64,000 nucleotides of DNA, taken from NCBI RefSeq assembly GCF_001679005.1, contig NZ_LXTW01000032.1:434001-498000 (forward strand), given 5' to 3'. This DNA is from Moraxella nonliquefaciens. Its GTDB lineage: Bacteria > Pseudomonadota > Gammaproteobacteria > Pseudomonadales > Moraxellaceae. Positions 9,245 to 17,766 of the stretch are shown here, one piece after another. Made by a program: the position numbers and the translations under genes. Position 1 is the first letter of the stretch; each line of letters begins with the position of its first letter. The notes beneath the pieces are model-generated. The model was not told the origin of the DNA, ran no database searches, and saw only the letters and a list, made by a program, of their open reading frames with translations.

Positions 9245-9937
9245 ATGACCGCTTTATCATCCCATCCATCCGACATTCTCATCGCCTTTGACACCATTTT
9301 TGAGCAATGCTCCATCGCCATCTTACAAAACAATACCATCATCCATACCGAAACGGTGGTGGGCGGACGTGGACAGACTGAGATTATCCTACCCATGTTA
9401 GATAAGGCATTACACACATCAAACGTGGACATCAAGGACGTCAAGGCGTGGGCGTTTAACCGTGGGCCTGGGGCATTTAGCGGCATTCGCATTAACACCG
9501 CCATGGTTCAAGCCTTATCGGTTGCCAATGGTGCGCCGTGTATTGGCATATCCAGCCTACACGCCTTGGCATTTATGGCATGCAAGCAAGAGAATATGAC
9601 AGACGGCATGCACATAACAGCACTCATAGATGCCCGCCAAAAGCAGGTCTATGCAGGGGATTTTGTGGTACAAAATGCTCTGCCAGTTGCCCAAAACGAA
9701 TATTTGCTAGATTATGACAAACCCATAGAAACTGACATCGTCGTAGGAGATGTCGTGGATTTGGTCATGACAGATGCCAAAAAATTACGCCCAAATCCTA
9801 CCGCCTGCCACATCGCTTACCTTGCTTATCCCTTATTTTTAAAAGGCAAAACAGTAACAGCAGCACATGCCTTACCTGTTTATCTTAGGGACAATGCTTG
9901 GAAAACATTAGCCCAGCAAGCTAAAAACAAAAAGTGA
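9245..9937 (+). CDS. tsaB: tRNA threonylcarbamoyladenosine protein TsaB
   Basis: TsaB (YeaZ) is the non-catalytic ASKHA-fold partner of TsaD in forming t6A37 of ANN-decoding tRNAs. The 230-residue length matches the family. Diagnostic segments are the N-terminal AFDTIFEQCSIAI, a GRGQTEIILPMLDKAL stretch and AFNRGPGAFSGIRI near residues 78-91, the TsaB counterpart of the usual GPGSFTGLRI motif. The stop codon is inside a 14-bp tandem duplication (about 9931-9960). uppP follows on the same strand. Confidence 0.92.
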   Translation: MTALSSHPSDILIAFDTIFEQCSIAILQNNTIIHTETVVGGRGQTEIILPMLDKALHTSNVDIKDVKAWAFNRGPGAFSGIRINTAMVQALSVANGAPCIGISSLHALAFMACKQENMTDGMHITALIDARQKQVYAGDFVVQNALPVAQNEYLLDYDKPIETDIVVGDVVDLVMTDAKKLRPNPTACHIAYLAYPLFLKGKTVTAAHALPVYLRDNAWKTLAQQAKNKK

Positions 9938-9960
9938 TTACATTAAAGTGATTACATTAA
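9931..9960. repeat. 14-bp tandem duplication at the tsaB 3' end
   Basis: AAGTGATTACATTA is repeated with a 14-bp period across the tsaB stop codon. Confidence 0.85.
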
Positions 9961-10003
9961 ATGGCATAGGGCATCATTTAGATTAACACATAAGAGTATT
10001 ATT

Positions 10004-10846
10004 TTGGACGTTTTATTATTTATCAAAGCCTTTATCATAAGCATCATCGAAGGCATTACCGAATTTTTGCCCATTTCCAGTACAGGCTATATGGTGTTAT
10101 CAGCGGACATCATCAATTTTTGGGACAAAGATAAGCGAGATTTATTCATTGTTTTTGTTCAGATTGGGGCGATTTTGGCGGTCATTTATGACTATTGGGG
10201 CAGGCTGTGGACAGCATTTATGGGGCTAATCACAGGCAGAGCAGATGGCATGACCAACCCTCGCAGGCTGGGCATCTCGCTCATCATTACCACCATTCCT
10301 GTCATGATTGTTGGGCTTACCCTAGAAGATTTTATCACAGGCACACTCTTTCATCCGCTTGTTGTGGCAACCATGCTAATTATTGGGGCGTTGCTCATCA
10401 TCTATGTAGAAAAACACCCACGCCCCATCAAGGCACAAGAGGCCGAACAAATTAACTTTAAAACCGCCTTAAAAATCGGACTGTGTCAATGCTTGGCTCT
10501 CATTCCCGGCACAAGTCGCTCTGGTGCTACCATCATCGGAGCATTGTGGTTTGGTGTCTCTCGCAAGGCCGCCACGGAATTTTCTTTCTTTTTGGGCATT
10601 CCTGTGATTATTGGGGCAGGACTTTTGGAGCTCATTGACAAAAAAGATTTGCTACAAACAGGACAAGATTGGGCGGTGCTTGGCGTAGGAACGCTGGTAT
10701 CTTTTGTGGTTGCCCTACTATGTATTCGCCTGCTTGTGGCGTGGGTATCCACAAAAGACTTTATGGTTTTTGCTTATTTGCGTATCATTACAGGCGTGAT
10801 TGTGTTATTGGCGTATTTTGTATTGGGTTACCAAATTAAAGGATAG
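10004..10846 (+). CDS. uppP: Undecaprenyl-diphosphatase UppP (BacA type)
   Basis: Integral membrane phosphatase that regenerates undecaprenyl phosphate from the diphosphate for cell-wall synthesis; high dosage gives bacitracin tolerance. The 280-residue, multi-helix protein carries EGITEFLPISSTG (residues 16-28) and PGTSRSGAT near residue 168, the two BacA catalytic motifs. The residue after SSTG is Tyr29, whereas the classical motif has His there. The start is TTG, with AAGAG 7 nt upstream. Confidence 0.93.
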   Translation: MDVLLFIKAFIISIIEGITEFLPISSTGYMVLSADIINFWDKDKRDLFIVFVQIGAILAVIYDYWGRLWTAFMGLITGRADGMTNPRRLGISLIITTIPVMIVGLTLEDFITGTLFHPLVVATMLIIGALLIIYVEKHPRPIKAQEAEQINFKTALKIGLCQCLALIPGTSRSGATIIGALWFGVSRKAATEFSFFLGIPVIIGAGLLELIDKKDLLQTGQDWAVLGVGTLVSFVVALLCIRLLVAWVSTKDFMVFAYLRIITGVIVLLAYFVLGYQIKG

Positions 10847-10904
10847 CTCCTATTATTACCCATAAATATTTACCCATAAAACCATAAACCAAAAAGGCAA
10901 TCGT

Positions 10905-11708
10905 GTGAATATTAACATCATCGGCACAGAACAAGACAAAAATTTATTTAATCAATTGCAATTTATTAATAAAACCCACATTTTATCCTTAAATTTATCC
11001 TTTTTTGTATTACCAAAACTCAATGACAAATCAATATCATCCTTTGTCAATGATAATATCAAAACCCCCTTAATCGCTCTTATCAAAAACACCCCAACCT
11101 TAATCAAAATTGACAATAATGCCATCATAAAATCATCATTAAATTGGCAAGCCCTAACTGGGCGTATCGTAACGGCAGGACGAAAATCTGAGTTGATATT
11201 ACAAGCGTGTAAATTAACGCCCAACATGAGTGTGATAGACGGTACGGCAGGGTTTGGGCAAGATGGTTTGATATTGGCAAGCACAGGGGCAAATGTCATC
11301 ATGATAGAGCACAATCCCATTATAGCCATGTTGCTTTTATATGAACACCAAATGATGAACACCAACCCAAATTGGCAAAAACTGTTAAGCCGAATCATGA
11401 TTTATCATGGCAATTTTTTAGATGCTGATTTTATGGCGACATTACCCAAAGTGGATATGGCATATCTTGACCCCATGTTTCCATATGACAGTTATTCAGC
11501 AAAAGTTGGTAAAACCATGCAAGTGCTACATGAGCTGGCAAATACACCAAGCGATGATGATGAAAAACTGTTTTTAAACATTGCCGATGCTCAATTAAAA
11601 AATAACGGCAAAATCATTGTCAAACGCCCCTTATCCGCCCCCCATTTGGCAAATAAAACACCCATGCAAAGCGTGGCAAATGATGCCATTCGTTTTGATA
11701 GGTATTGA
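10905..11708 (+). CDS. rsmJ: 16S rRNA m2G1516 methyltransferase RsmJ
   Basis: SAM-dependent methyltransferase modifying G1516 of 16S rRNA (YhiQ family); 267 residues. The SAM-binding motif I is VIDGTAGFGQDGLILA (around residues 107-122) and the catalytic-loop segment is YLDPMFPYDSYSAKVGK, both characteristic of RsmJ. The start is GTG with a weak purine-rich site (AAAAAGG) upstream; the N-terminal 60 residues are poorly conserved, so the exact start is uncertain. It is followed by a 13-bp duplication and the purD promoter region. Confidence 0.88.
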   Translation: MNINIIGTEQDKNLFNQLQFINKTHILSLNLSFFVLPKLNDKSISSFVNDNIKTPLIALIKNTPTLIKIDNNAIIKSSLNWQALTGRIVTAGRKSELILQACKLTPNMSVIDGTAGFGQDGLILASTGANVIMIEHNPIIAMLLLYEHQMMNTNPNWQKLLSRIMIYHGNFLDADFMATLPKVDMAYLDPMFPYDSYSAKVGKTMQVLHELANTPSDDDEKLFLNIADAQLKNNGKIIVKRPLSAPHLANKTPMQSVANDAIRFDRY

Positions 11709-11709
11709 C

Positions 11710-11738
11710 ACATAATACATGAAATACATAATACATGA
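11710..11738. repeat. 13-bp near-tandem duplication after rsmJ
   Basis: ACATAATACATGA occurs twice, separated by AAT, immediately past the rsmJ stop codon. Confidence 0.8.
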
Positions 11739-11785
11739 CATAAAGGATTTTTAAACAAAATTCCCAAGATTTTTTGGGGAATATT

Positions 11786-11794
11786 TGCTACAAT
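11786..11794 (+). promoter_or_regulatory. Extended -10 promoter candidate of purD
   Basis: TGCTACAAT is an extended -10 element about 33 bp before the purD ATG. There is no good -35, and an imperfect ATTCCCAA/TTGGGGAAT inverted repeat lies just upstream. Confidence 0.35.
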
Positions 11795-11826
11795 AAGGGC
11801 ATTTAACCCAACTCATAAGGACTGCT

Positions 11827-13098
11827 ATGAAAATCTTGGTTACAGGTACAGGCGGACGTGAACATGCCTTAGCGTGGGCATGTGCAAAAGATGACAGAGT
11901 ACAGACGGTCTATGTCGCTCGTGGCAATGCAGGCACAGCAACCGAACCCAAACTTCAAAACGTGGATTTAGACATCGCCGATCACACTGCTGTGATTGAG
12001 TTTTGTCAATCTCATGACATCGCCTTTGTGCTTGTTGGGGCAGAAGCTCCGCTTGTGGCGGGCATTGTGGATGATTTGGAACGTGCTGGCGTGCGTGCGT
12101 GGGGCTGCTGTCAATACTGCTCACAACTAGAAGGCTCAAAAGCATTTGCCAAAGATTTCATGAAAAAGCTCGGCATTCCCACCGCCTTTTATGAAGTCTT
12201 TACCGATGCAAAGTCAGCAAAAGACTTTGTTCGCACCAAAGGCACACCCATTGTCATCAAGGCAGACGGTTTGGCAGCGGGCAAGGGTGTGATTGTGGCG
12301 ATGGATGAGAGCCAAGCCTTTGATGCCATTGATAACATGCTCTTGGATAATAAATTTGGTCAAGCAGGCAGCCGTGTGGTCATCGAAGAGTTTTTGGCAG
12401 GCGAAGAAGCGTCCTTTATTTGCATGATTGACGGTGATAACATTTTACCCATGGCAACCAGTCAAGACCACAAACGCATTTTTGAGGGGGACAAAGGAGC
12501 GAACACAGGTGGCATGGGAGCGTACTCGCCTGCTCCTGTGGTAACAACAGATGTGCATGATAAGGTGATGGAGCGTATCATTCGCCCTGTTGTGGATGAG
12601 ATGAGAGCCAATGGCACACCTTATAAGGGCTTTTTGTACGCAGGTCTTATGATAGATGATGCAGGCGACCCTTATGTGATTGAGTTTAACTGCCGATTTG
12701 GCGACCCTGAAACTCAGCCAATCATGATGCGATTAAAATCATCTTTGGTTGAGCTGATTTTGGCAGGATTAGACGGTAATTTACCGACAAATGCAGAATG
12801 GACGGACGAGGTTGCCTTGGGCATTGTCTTGGCAAGTCGTGGCTACCCCAAAAGCTCATCCTCGGACGATGTCATTACAGGATTGCCAGAATCTCAAAAT
12901 GACCTAAAAGTATTCCACGCAGGCACAAAAGAGAAAAACGGACAAATCCTAACCAATGGCGGACGGGTGCTGTGTGTTACCGCACTAGGGGCAAGCGTTG
13001 CAGATGCTCAATCTCGTGCGTTAATAAGCTGTGGCACCATTGCTTTTGATGGCATACAGTATCGCCGTGATATTGGCTGGCGTGCCATTGGGCGTTAG
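11827..13098 (+). CDS. purD: Phosphoribosylamine-glycine ligase PurD
   Basis: ATP-grasp enzyme joining glycine to phosphoribosylamine (GAR synthetase), step 2 of purine synthesis. Length is 423 residues, typical for the family. The N-terminal VTGTGGREHALAWA is the PurD signature. The ATP-grasp core includes IVIKADGLAAGKGVIVA (about residue 142), DHKRIFEGDKGANTGGMGAYSP and YVIEFNCRFGDPETQ. A 5-bp-spaced GGA lies before the ATG. No other pur gene is adjacent. Confidence 0.96.
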   Translation: MKILVTGTGGREHALAWACAKDDRVQTVYVARGNAGTATEPKLQNVDLDIADHTAVIEFCQSHDIAFVLVGAEAPLVAGIVDDLERAGVRAWGCCQYCSQLEGSKAFAKDFMKKLGIPTAFYEVFTDAKSAKDFVRTKGTPIVIKADGLAAGKGVIVAMDESQAFDAIDNMLLDNKFGQAGSRVVIEEFLAGEEASFICMIDGDNILPMATSQDHKRIFEGDKGANTGGMGAYSPAPVVTTDVHDKVMERIIRPVVDEMRANGTPYKGFLYAGLMIDDAGDPYVIEFNCRFGDPETQPIMMRLKSSLVELILAGLDGNLPTNAEWTDEVALGIVLASRGYPKSSSSDDVITGLPESQNDLKVFHAGTKEKNGQILTNGGRVLCVTALGASVADAQSRALISCGTIAFDGIQYRRDIGWRAIGR

Positions 13099-13099
13099 T

Positions 13100-13128
13100 T
13101 TTTTCATGATAGATTTTTCATGATAGAT
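13100..13128. repeat. 13-bp duplication after purD
   Basis: TTTTCATGATAGA occurs twice with one base between the copies, directly after the purD stop. Confidence 0.85.
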
Positions 13129-13182
13129 TAAGGTCAAATACGTCCGTGTTTGGCTTTATTTTTTGATGACATGCAACATTTT

Positions 13183-13290
13183 CTACAAAATTAACCCCAC
13201 AGATTGACCTGATGGCGTAATGGTGATTAAATAATCTGTTTTAAACACATCTTTGATGCCCAAATCAGATGCCCCAACATAAGGACATGA
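13183..13290 (-). other. Possible gene-end remnant between purD and lrgA
   Basis: On the minus strand an open frame without a usable start ends at a TAG at 13183-13185. Its last part reads like ordinary coding sequence (GASDLGIKDVFKTDYLIT, then ITPSGQSVGLIL). It is not recognised. It could be the relic of a lost gene or chance. Confidence 0.2.
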
Positions 13291-13295
13291 CAGCA

Positions 13296-13721
13296 ATGAA
13301 ATCCCCCTACCTCACCAAATCCCCCACTTTTTGGGTAGGATTATTCACAACCGTCTGTATCGTCATCGGTGTGCGTGAACTTGCTTTGGTTATTTGCACC
13401 GCCCTAGGAGTGCCACGTGCCACCAACATTGTCGGTTTGGTATCGCTGTTTTTTGTATTGATGGGTGTACGACTCATCAAAGGGGGCTTGCCACATTGGC
13501 TATCATCATCAGCAAGTGTGCTGTTGGTAGACAGCGGATTTGCGTTTTTGCCTGTATCGGCTGGGGCGGGGATTTTACTGTTTAGTCTTGGGGCGGATTT
13601 GTTTGGTGTGTCTGCGGTCATTGTGCTTAGCACCGTGATGCCACTTTGGGCATTTGCCAAATTGTCTCAACACTGGCTAAAAAGCACAGATGATAAAGAG
13701 GATGAACATGCCATCTCTTGA
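13296..13721 (+). CDS. CidA/LrgA family membrane protein
   Basis: A 141-residue protein with about four hydrophobic helices, of the CidA/LrgA holin-like family that partners LrgB proteins in controlling murein hydrolase activity, export of small molecules or programmed lysis in other bacteria. Conserved-looking parts are GLVSLFFVLMGVRLI and FLPVSAGAGILLF. ATG 13296 (MKSPYLTK) is chosen because AAGGA lies 10 nt upstream; ATGs at 13269 and 13287 are less well placed. The gene overlaps the lrgB-like gene by 14 bp, so translation is coupled. The protein is longer at the N-terminus than many LrgA proteins. Confidence 0.8.
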   Translation: MKSPYLTKSPTFWVGLFTTVCIVIGVRELALVICTALGVPRATNIVGLVSLFFVLMGVRLIKGGLPHWLSSSASVLLVDSGFAFLPVSAGAGILLFSLGADLFGVSAVIVLSTVMPLWAFAKLSQHWLKSTDDKEDEHAIS

Positions 13722-14406
13722 CAGCACCACGATTTTTATCGCCTTTGTTATTACGCTCATCGCTCACGTTGGGGCAAAATATGTATTACGTTATATCAAT
13801 AGATACTTTCGTGGCATACCGATGATCATCATCGCCATTGTGCTAACACTCATCATCATCATGATTATTGGCATGCCCTACACCACCTATTACACTCATG
13901 CTAAACCTGTGTTTGACCGCTTGCTTGGGTATAGCACCGTGCTGCTTGCCGTACCGCTTGCAGGTATGGATTTTAAGGGTCTGCCCATCAAAAAGCTGTC
14001 TATCATTGTCGTTATGGCAAGCCTTATTGGGGCGATTGTGCCGATGAGTTTGGCGTATCTGTTTGGTCTGAATATGGATGCAATTTTAAGTTTTGCCACA
14101 CGTTCGGTTACCACACCTGTGGGCTTATCGGTTGCTCAAATCATTGACGCACCGCTTGTACTTGCCAACCTTATCATCATCATATCTGGAATTTTGGGGG
14201 CGGGGGTATGCCGTGTTTTGTTTAACAACATCACAGACGATAGAGCAAAAGGCTTGGCACTGGGTTTGGTTGCCCATGCCATTGGTACAGTAGAAGCGTG
14301 GACCATCAGTCCTACCGCAGGGCGATACGCTGCCTTTGGACTTGCCATCAATGGCTTGCTTACGGCGGTGTGGTTGCCAGTGGTGGTGCTTTTGTTATTA
14401 AAATGA
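13708..14406 (+). CDS. lrgB: LrgB/CidB family membrane protein
   Basis: A 232-residue polytopic membrane protein of the LrgB/CidB family, partner of the preceding LrgA-like protein. Family features are LLGYSTVLLAVPLAG and the FATRSVTTPVGLSVA and GLVAHAIGT segments near residues 128 and 190. AAAGAGG ends 6 nt before ATG 13708; the ATG at 13702 is too close to that site. No LytSR or LysR-type regulator lies next to the pair, so how it is controlled cannot be seen. Confidence 0.88.
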   Translation: MPSLDSTTIFIAFVITLIAHVGAKYVLRYINRYFRGIPMIIIAIVLTLIIIMIIGMPYTTYYTHAKPVFDRLLGYSTVLLAVPLAGMDFKGLPIKKLSIIVVMASLIGAIVPMSLAYLFGLNMDAILSFATRSVTTPVGLSVAQIIDAPLVLANLIIIISGILGAGVCRVLFNNITDDRAKGLALGLVAHAIGTVEAWTISPTAGRYAAFGLAINGLLTAVWLPVVVLLLLK

Positions 14407-14419
14407 GTTGGGAGTGCCT

Positions 14420-14453
14420 GCTTTTGGCTTAGTTCTTTGCTTTTGGCTTAGTT
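14420..14453. repeat. Tandem duplication after lrgB
   Basis: GCTTTTGGCTTAGTT is repeated with TCTT-type spacer sequence between the copies, inside the lrgB-cydA spacer. Confidence 0.75.
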
Positions 14454-14516
14454 ATTCAAATTAAATTTATGTATTTTAGATGAATGAATTTTAATCAATC
14501 ATTAACAGTTTTGGTC

Positions 14517-14545
14517 TTGACAAAAATGATTTTTAATCACAAAAT
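14517..14545 (+). promoter_or_regulatory. Candidate sigma-70 promoter of cydABX
   Basis: TTGACA (14517-14522) and CAAAAT (14540-14545) are separated by 17 bp in the 294-bp spacer before cydA. No exact FNR/ANR box (TTGAT-N4-ATCAA) was found, although TGATTTTTAATCA between the two elements is a near miss with one extra spacer base. Confidence 0.4.
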
Positions 14546-14700
14546 TACCCAAAATTGTTGCATGTCCATTTGGGGTGTGTTCGTCATTTTTGGCATCATC
14601 AATATTTTTATCAATGCCCTTATTTGCTTGCTATTTGCTTGCTTGTCATTTATTCTTATATTTTAATAAAACAAGCGATTATTATTACACTGGTGAACCT

Positions 14701-16305
14701 ATGATTACCGAGTCTTTGGTTGATGTCTCACGGCTACAATTTGCCGTTACCGCTTTATTTCATTTTTTATTCATCCCCTTAACACTTGGCATGACATGGC
14801 TATTGGTCATCATGGAGTCGGTGTATGTCATCACAGCCAAACAGATTTGGAAGGACATGACTCGCTTTTGGGGTAAGCTCTTTGGCATTAACTTTGCTTT
14901 GGGTGTTACCACAGGGATTACCATGGAGTTTCAGTTTGGTACGAACTGGGCGTATTATTCGCATTATGTTGGTGATGTATTTGGAGCTCCGCTTGCCATT
15001 GAAGGTTTGATGGCTTTTTTCTTAGAATCAACAATGGTTGGGCTATTTTTCTTTGGTTGGGAGCGTATGAGCCGTGTGCAACATCTCATCACAACTATAC
15101 TCATGGCACTGGGGACAAACCTGTCTGCTTTGTGGATTTTAATTGCCAATGGTTGGATGCAAAACCCTGTGGGGGCGGAGTTTAACTACCAAACCATGCG
15201 AATGGAGATGACCAGTTTTACCCAAATCCTATTAAACCCTGATGCCCAAAATAAATTTGTCCATACCGTCTCAGCAGGCTATGTGGTTGGAGCAATGTTT
15301 GTACTGTCGGTGTCGGCTTGGTATCTGCTAAAAGGACGAGATGTCGCCTTTGCCAAACGCAGTTTTCATGTAGCGGCTGCTTTTGGTTTTGCATCCATTT
15401 GTAGCACCATTGTGTTGGGCGATGAATCTGGTTACTCCATCGGACTGGCTCAGCAGACCAAACTTGCCACAATGGAGGCCATGTGGGAGACCGAACCTGC
15501 CCCTGCCAGTTTTAATATCGTGGCACTCATCAACGAAAAAGAAGAAAAAAACGATTTTGCCGTACATGTCCCCTACGCCATGGGCATCATTGGCACACGC
15601 TCACTTGACAAAAAGATACTGGGCATTAGTGATATTAAAGAGATTAACAAAGAACGCATCGTCAGCGGTATTTTTGCGGTCAGTGCCTTAGATGAAATGC
15701 GTGAGAGCATGGCAGTAGGTCAGACGGTCAGTTCTGAGACACTGGCACAATTTGAACACCACAAAAACGATTTGGGTTTTGGGCTGCTGCTCAAAAAATA
15801 CACCCATGACGTTACCCAAACAACCCCAGAGATGCTCGCTGGTGCTACAAATGACACCATTCCTAGGGTAACACCCATGTTTTGGACGTTTCGTATTATG
15901 GTCGGTTTGGGCTTTTTAATGCTTGTGCTATTTGCCTTGTCGCTGTTTTTTACCATTAAGGGAAATTTCATGGAAAAAAAATGGCTGTTAAAATTTGCTG
16001 TCATCATGCTTCCTGCCCCATGGATTGCTGCCGAAGCTGGTTGGTTTGTTGCTGAGTATGGTCGTCAGCCGTGGACAGTATATGGCATTTTACCCACACA
16101 TTTATCGGTATCTAACATCGCCACGGGTCATGTGATATGGTCGCTGATTGGCTTTGTGGTATTTTATGCCATTTTGTTCATCATTGAGGTCTATCTTATG
16201 CAAAAATACGTCCGTCTGGGCCCTGCCAGTCTCGGAACAGGGCGATACTTTGGTGAAAAAACTGATAAAAACACCATAAACCCCAATGACTTTAACGGAG
16301 TGTAG
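14701..16305 (+). CDS. cydA: Cytochrome bd ubiquinol oxidase subunit I
   Basis: Haem b558/b595/d subunit of cytochrome bd, which oxidises quinol and reduces O2 with high affinity in the inner membrane. 534 residues. FHFLFIPLTLG (His21) supplies the haem b595/d ligand, HTVSAGYVVGAMFVL a b558 ligand, and VAEYGRQPWTVYG is the conserved GRQPW segment. The Q-loop (about residues 240-390) is long and E. coli CydA-like, with GLLLKKYT, so this is a true CydA rather than the short-loop CioA. ATG 14701 matches family N-termini. It is transcribed with cydB and cydX. Confidence 0.95.
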   Translation: MITESLVDVSRLQFAVTALFHFLFIPLTLGMTWLLVIMESVYVITAKQIWKDMTRFWGKLFGINFALGVTTGITMEFQFGTNWAYYSHYVGDVFGAPLAIEGLMAFFLESTMVGLFFFGWERMSRVQHLITTILMALGTNLSALWILIANGWMQNPVGAEFNYQTMRMEMTSFTQILLNPDAQNKFVHTVSAGYVVGAMFVLSVSAWYLLKGRDVAFAKRSFHVAAAFGFASICSTIVLGDESGYSIGLAQQTKLATMEAMWETEPAPASFNIVALINEKEEKNDFAVHVPYAMGIIGTRSLDKKILGISDIKEINKERIVSGIFAVSALDEMRESMAVGQTVSSETLAQFEHHKNDLGFGLLLKKYTHDVTQTTPEMLAGATNDTIPRVTPMFWTFRIMVGLGFLMLVLFALSLFFTIKGNFMEKKWLLKFAVIMLPAPWIAAEAGWFVAEYGRQPWTVYGILPTHLSVSNIATGHVIWSLIGFVVFYAILFIIEVYLMQKYVRLGPASLGTGRYFGEKTDKNTINPNDFNGV

Positions 16306-16307
16306 CC

Positions 16308-17447
16308 ATGTTATTTGATTATGAAACCCTAAAATTCATTTGGTGGTTACTCGTCGGCATCCTACTTATCGGCTTTGCCATCATGGATGGTCATGATATG
16401 GGCGTGTGTAGCTTACTGCCTTTTGTTGGCAAAACAGACAAAGAACGCCGTGTGATTATCAATACCATCGGAGCTCACTGGGAGGGCAATCAAGTATGGT
16501 TCATCAGTGCAGGAGGAGCGATTTTCGCCGCCTTGCCCCTGTTATACGCAACGGCATTTAGCAGTTTTTATTGGGCATTAATGGCCGCACTTTGGGCGTT
16601 GTTTTTGCGACCAGTTGGTTTTAAATATCGCAGCATGGTCAAAGATGCACGTTGGCGGATGGCATGGGATTGGGGGCTGTTTATTGGCTCGTTTGTTCCT
16701 GCTCTTATTTTTGGGGTGGCATTTGGCAATCTGTTTTTGGGTGTGCCATTTGGCTTTGACAATCAGCTTGTCTCTACTTATACTGGCTCTTTTTTAGGCT
16801 TGCTGTCGCCCTTTGTCCTGCTCTGCGGTCTGGTGAGTGCCTTTATGATGATAACCCAAGGCGGGGTATATTTGGCTCATCGTACGGTTGATAACATACA
16901 ATCTTGCACCAAAAAACTCACAACCATCTGTGCTGTCATCACCTCAGTATTATTCGTACTGGCAGGATTTTGGGTGGCAAACCTTGATGGATATGTCATC
17001 ATCAGTTCGGTGGACAAAAATGCCTTGATTGACCCCACAAACAAAACCGTCATCACCGAACAAGGGGCGTGGCTTGCCAATTTTAAAACCAATGAGACGT
17101 TATGGTTATTTCCTGCCTTGGGTGTTATCATGCCCATCATGGCAGCTCTCACCATGCAAGCAGGACGGACTTTGACTGCCTTTGTACTGTCTAGCATGGG
17201 CGTGCTTGGGGTCATCATGACCGCAGGGGTGGCTTTATTTCCTTTTTACATGCCATCATCATCTGACCCACGTTCAAGCCTGACTGTTTGGGACAGCACA
17301 TCCAGCCAGTTTACACTCATGGTTATGGTCTATGTGGTGGTCTTTATCCTGCCTGTGGTGGTCGGCTACACCAGTTGGGCGTATGCCATCATGCGAGGTA
17401 AGGTTACCAAAGCCTACATTAAAGAAAACGAACATACATTATATTAG
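16308..17447 (+). CDS. cydB: Cytochrome bd ubiquinol oxidase subunit II
   Basis: Second integral subunit of cytochrome bd, 379 residues and about nine helices. The N-terminus FDYETLKFIWWLLVG and the segments INTIGAHWEGNQVW and GGAIFAALPLLYATAF match CydB. The segment that usually reads DGFDMGVG reads DGHDMGVC here, so Phe-to-His and Gly-to-Cys changes lie beside the conserved Asp. The start is 2 bp after the cydA stop, indicating translational coupling. Confidence 0.95.
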   Translation: MLFDYETLKFIWWLLVGILLIGFAIMDGHDMGVCSLLPFVGKTDKERRVIINTIGAHWEGNQVWFISAGGAIFAALPLLYATAFSSFYWALMAALWALFLRPVGFKYRSMVKDARWRMAWDWGLFIGSFVPALIFGVAFGNLFLGVPFGFDNQLVSTYTGSFLGLLSPFVLLCGLVSAFMMITQGGVYLAHRTVDNIQSCTKKLTTICAVITSVLFVLAGFWVANLDGYVIISSVDKNALIDPTNKTVITEQGAWLANFKTNETLWLFPALGVIMPIMAALTMQAGRTLTAFVLSSMGVLGVIMTAGVALFPFYMPSSSDPRSSLTVWDSTSSQFTLMVMVYVVVFILPVVVGYTSWAYAIMRGKVTKAYIKENEHTLY

Positions 17448-17456
17448 GAGAGATTT

Positions 17457-17588
17457 ATGTGGTATTTTGCGTGGATATTAGGATTGGGGTTTGCTGTACT
17501 GCTTGCCATCATCAGTGCCGTTTGGGTGGAGTTTGAGAGCAGCCGAGAAGAGGTGTTTTATGGCAAAGATAAGAAGCATGATGAATAA
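17457..17588 (+). CDS. cydX: Cytochrome bd accessory subunit CydX
   Basis: A 43-codon gene starting MWYFAWILGLG and continuing with one transmembrane helix to an acidic, polar tail (EFESSREEVFYGKDKKHDE). This is the CydX/CbdX signature (Trp-Tyr-Phe-x-Trp-x-Leu-Gly at the start). The peptide binds CydA and stabilises the haems. AGGAG lies 7 nt before the ATG, and the gene starts 9 bp after cydB. It is shorter than most gene-finder cut-offs and is easily missed. Confidence 0.93.
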   Translation: MWYFAWILGLGFAVLLAIISAVWVEFESSREEVFYGKDKKHDE

Positions 17589-17766
17589 ATTTATTCACTG
17601 ACAATACCTAAATGATAGAAAATTAATCACCAATATCCATCAGCCAAATGCCAGCTTAGCACTTGTCTGAATGAATAAATGATGCTAATATCATGCTGTA
17701 TTTTAAACATTTATTTAGCATACAGAATGTATGGCACAATCTCACTGCCATTTGACAAGGATTTTT

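Noticed and set aside
10952..11398. A 148-residue open frame opposite rsmJ
   Set aside because: RsmJ motifs on the plus strand account for the region; the antisense frame has no recognisable protein features.
14517..14545. FNR/ANR box before cydA
   Set aside because: TGATTTTTAATCA has a 5-nt rather than a 4-nt centre and lacks the outer T/A; kept only as a near miss.
14484..14666. A 60-residue hydrophobic open frame before cydA
   Set aside because: It lies in the leader, is AT-driven, has no ribosome-binding site and resembles no known small membrane protein.
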